From Acestrorhynchus altus (Eukaryota; Chordata; Actinopteri; Characiformes; Acestrorhynchidae): a stretch of DNA of 64,000 nt. Where the stretch lies: assembly GCA_034509495.1 (NCBI GenBank), contig CM067506.1, positions 17,249,828 through 17,313,827 of the forward strand, written 5' to 3'. Shown in pieces: positions 62,272-64,000 of the stretch. The translations under genes were made by a program, and so were the position numbers. Position 1 is the stretch's first letter, and each line of letters starts with the position of its first letter. The notes below the pieces were generated by a model, which was given only the letters and a program-made list of their open reading frames with translations, was not told the origin of the DNA and did not search any database.

Positions 62272-63179
62272 CTGCTTATGCCTCTGTCCCAGAACTGCTT
62301 ACCCATCATCCCACTTCTCTGCTGTCATGCAGAGAGAAGCTGCTGTGTGTGAAATACAATGAAAGCAGCAATTAGATCTGTCTGAGGGAGACTATTGGGG
62401 ATTTGTCAACAGTCTGCAAACTGTGCTGATATACCTTTTTTTAATAATGAATTTTATTTATCTATGTAGTCATCTGTCAGACGGGATGGGCTGATTATCA
62501 ATTTGTACAGATAAACAGTTGTTAATAACAATTTGCTGTGTATTTTATTTTTATATATTTTAATTTAAATTCAACATCCAACCTGCTACAACAATGTTTG
62601 TTTGTATATCTATACTTAGAACAGTAGATATTAGTAGTGCCGATGACAGTTATGATTTAGAGTGGTCATGAAATACCTGATCTTCAGGAGGGGCCATACC
62701 TTAAGCCCCTGTTTCTTGCAAACTACGATCCTAAAAAGTCCATCTTTACTTTGTTCTCATGTTTGCGGAAATAAATCCACAACCCTCCACCACACCTTTA
62801 ACTTTGCCCTTGCTCTACTTATCAGAGGAGAGTCTAGCCTTCTACCATAAAGCAAAAGCCAACTTAACTCTAGTGCAAAGTTCTCTAAATTCGTCCAAAA
62901 AAATCCATTGCAGTGGTATGCGGATTGTGAGCCAGCATCGATTCTGTCAGGTAAGGATTACATCAGTCTCCTGTCATCCATGTTCAGAAGAAGACAACAC
63001 TGATATTCTTTCCTTCTAGGAGGGTGGCTGTGTGTGTAGTAGAACAGAGAGAATGGAAAACTAGGACACTTTGCATGACCAGCAAAACACCCAACCTTAA
63101 TCCCAATTCTCAATCAGAACATTAGGTGAAATAGGGACACACTAACTCTAGCTAAAATGTGCACCCAGTTTGTACAACA

Positions 63180-63790
63180 GTAGCCTAAAATGTGTTTTGT
63201 TTTGGTCCTGTCTCCATCCTTGCTCCGCCCTTTCCCATCCATGGTTCATGATTAACCTTTCTCTTTACGCAGGCTTTTCATTAAAAGCTCTGTGGGGGCA
63301 CTAACCTTTCTCCCTCTCTCCCCCCATGTCCTGAGCTGCCCCAGACGCCTGGCGGATACCGGTCCACTCATCCACTTCCTAGTACCAACTGCCAGACTCG
63401 ACTACGCCACCTGCATGGACTTCATTATTCATTATTCATTATTCATTATTCATTATTCATTCATACCTGTATCACTACTACAAGCAAAACTATATTTATC
63501 CTCCCTCCCTCCATTTTATTTCATTTCATTTCTTTTCTACTTCTCCATACCAATGTATTGTGCTGTTGTTATGCTCTCCGGTGTCGACCAGAGGAGGATG
63601 GGTTCCTCTCTTGAGCCTTGGTTCCTCTCAAGGTTTCTTCCTCCAAGACTGAGGAAGTTTTCCCTTGCCACTGTTTGCCCACTGGCTGCTCATTTGAGGC
63701 TCAGACCCGGATCTTTGTAAAGCTGATTTGTGACAACTTCCTGTAAAAAGCACTATATAAATAAAATTTGATTGATTGATTTGATTAATT
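63180..63790 (+). repeat. dispersed fish repeat with (CATTATT)n and ATTGATTG tail
   Basis: Contains a 7-bp tandem (CATTATT)n at about 63422-63462, 'TTGGTTCCTCTCAAGGTTTC' 'TTCCTCCAAGACTGAGGAAG', 'TTTTCCCTTGCCACTGTTTG', and an end 'GCACTATATAAATAAAATTT' 'GATTGATTGATTTG'. This tail is extremely common in fish genomes and typical of a retroposed element. The 142-aa open frame over it is not a gene. Confidence 0.8.
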
Positions 63791-64000
63791 AACCCTGCCC
63801 CTTGATTACCCAGCTCCAGGTTTGTGTAATGTTGTCCTTATATTTAAGACTGTTTGTTTCAGTCTGTCTTTCAGTCTCAGTTCTTTTGTTGTTGTGGTAG
63901 TTGCTGTTGTTTTGTGAGTACCTTTTGTTAATATTTTACCATGCAGTTTCTGTTTGAGTTTATGTGGTGTTAGTTTGAGTCTGTCTGTAGCCACTGTTTG

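Noticed and set aside
63292..63720. 142-aa plus-strand open frame
   Set aside because: It lies within a common fish dispersed repeat.

Overview
The window looks like vertebrate, and more exactly teleost, nuclear DNA. The coding content is split into small exons with GT-AG borders and introns up to 12.7 kb. Dinucleotide microsatellites are very frequent, and there are many worn copies of fish-type Tc1/mariner elements, a DIRS-type retrotransposon and LINE/SINE-like repeats. Some repeats (for example the block ending in a 'TTTAGCAGACGCTCTTATCC' stretch) are ones I associate with ostariophysan fishes, but the species cannot be fixed from sequence alone. Nothing prokaryotic was seen.

One protein-coding gene can be supported. 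It is a GDNF-family receptor alpha gene on the minus strand, read from about 45.4 kb down to 11.7 kb, best called gfra4. Seven coding exons were found by translating the minus strand, and all splice phases agree: 45113-45391 (cysteine domain D1), 44846-44926 (linker), 31781-32126 (D2), 24940-25049 and 21864-21998 (D3), 13278-13462 (end of D3 plus Ser/Thr stalk) and 11742-11876 (C-terminal GPI-anchor signal and stop). Joined, they encode about 422 residues. The first coding exon, with start codon and signal peptide, was not found; it lies above 45.4 kb or outside the window. The product would be a GPI-linked cell-surface co-receptor that binds a GDNF-family ligand (persephin in mammals) and presents it to the RET tyrosine kinase. 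Unlike mammalian GFRA4, this gene keeps domain D1.

Layout. 1-11.7 kb: downstream flank of gfra4, with dispersed repeats, a possible plus-strand 3'UTR or retrocopy ending in a 33-A run, a diverged 72-bp tandem repeat, and a dead Tc1-like transposon with both inverted repeats. 11.7-45.4 kb: gfra4 exons and introns; the introns hold Tc1 remnants, a near-perfect 72-bp palindrome, a 1.5-kb degenerate telomere-like repeat field, a large (CT)n(CA)n block and an inverted-repeat structure at 34.3-35.1 kb. 45.4-64 kb: upstream flank or first intron, dominated by a nested composite at 49.1-55.2 kb. There, two inverted arms of degenerate short repeats flank a broken fish repeat into which a DIRS-like retrotransposon and a Tc1-like transposon have gone. 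LINE/SINE-like tails and very long (TG)n/(CA)n runs follow.

The most interesting functional lead is the 81-bp linker exon. Its 3' splice site is made by a (TG)n run, a complementary (CA)n run lies 23 nt past its donor, and its phase allows skipping without a frameshift. No undescribed multi-gene system was found.
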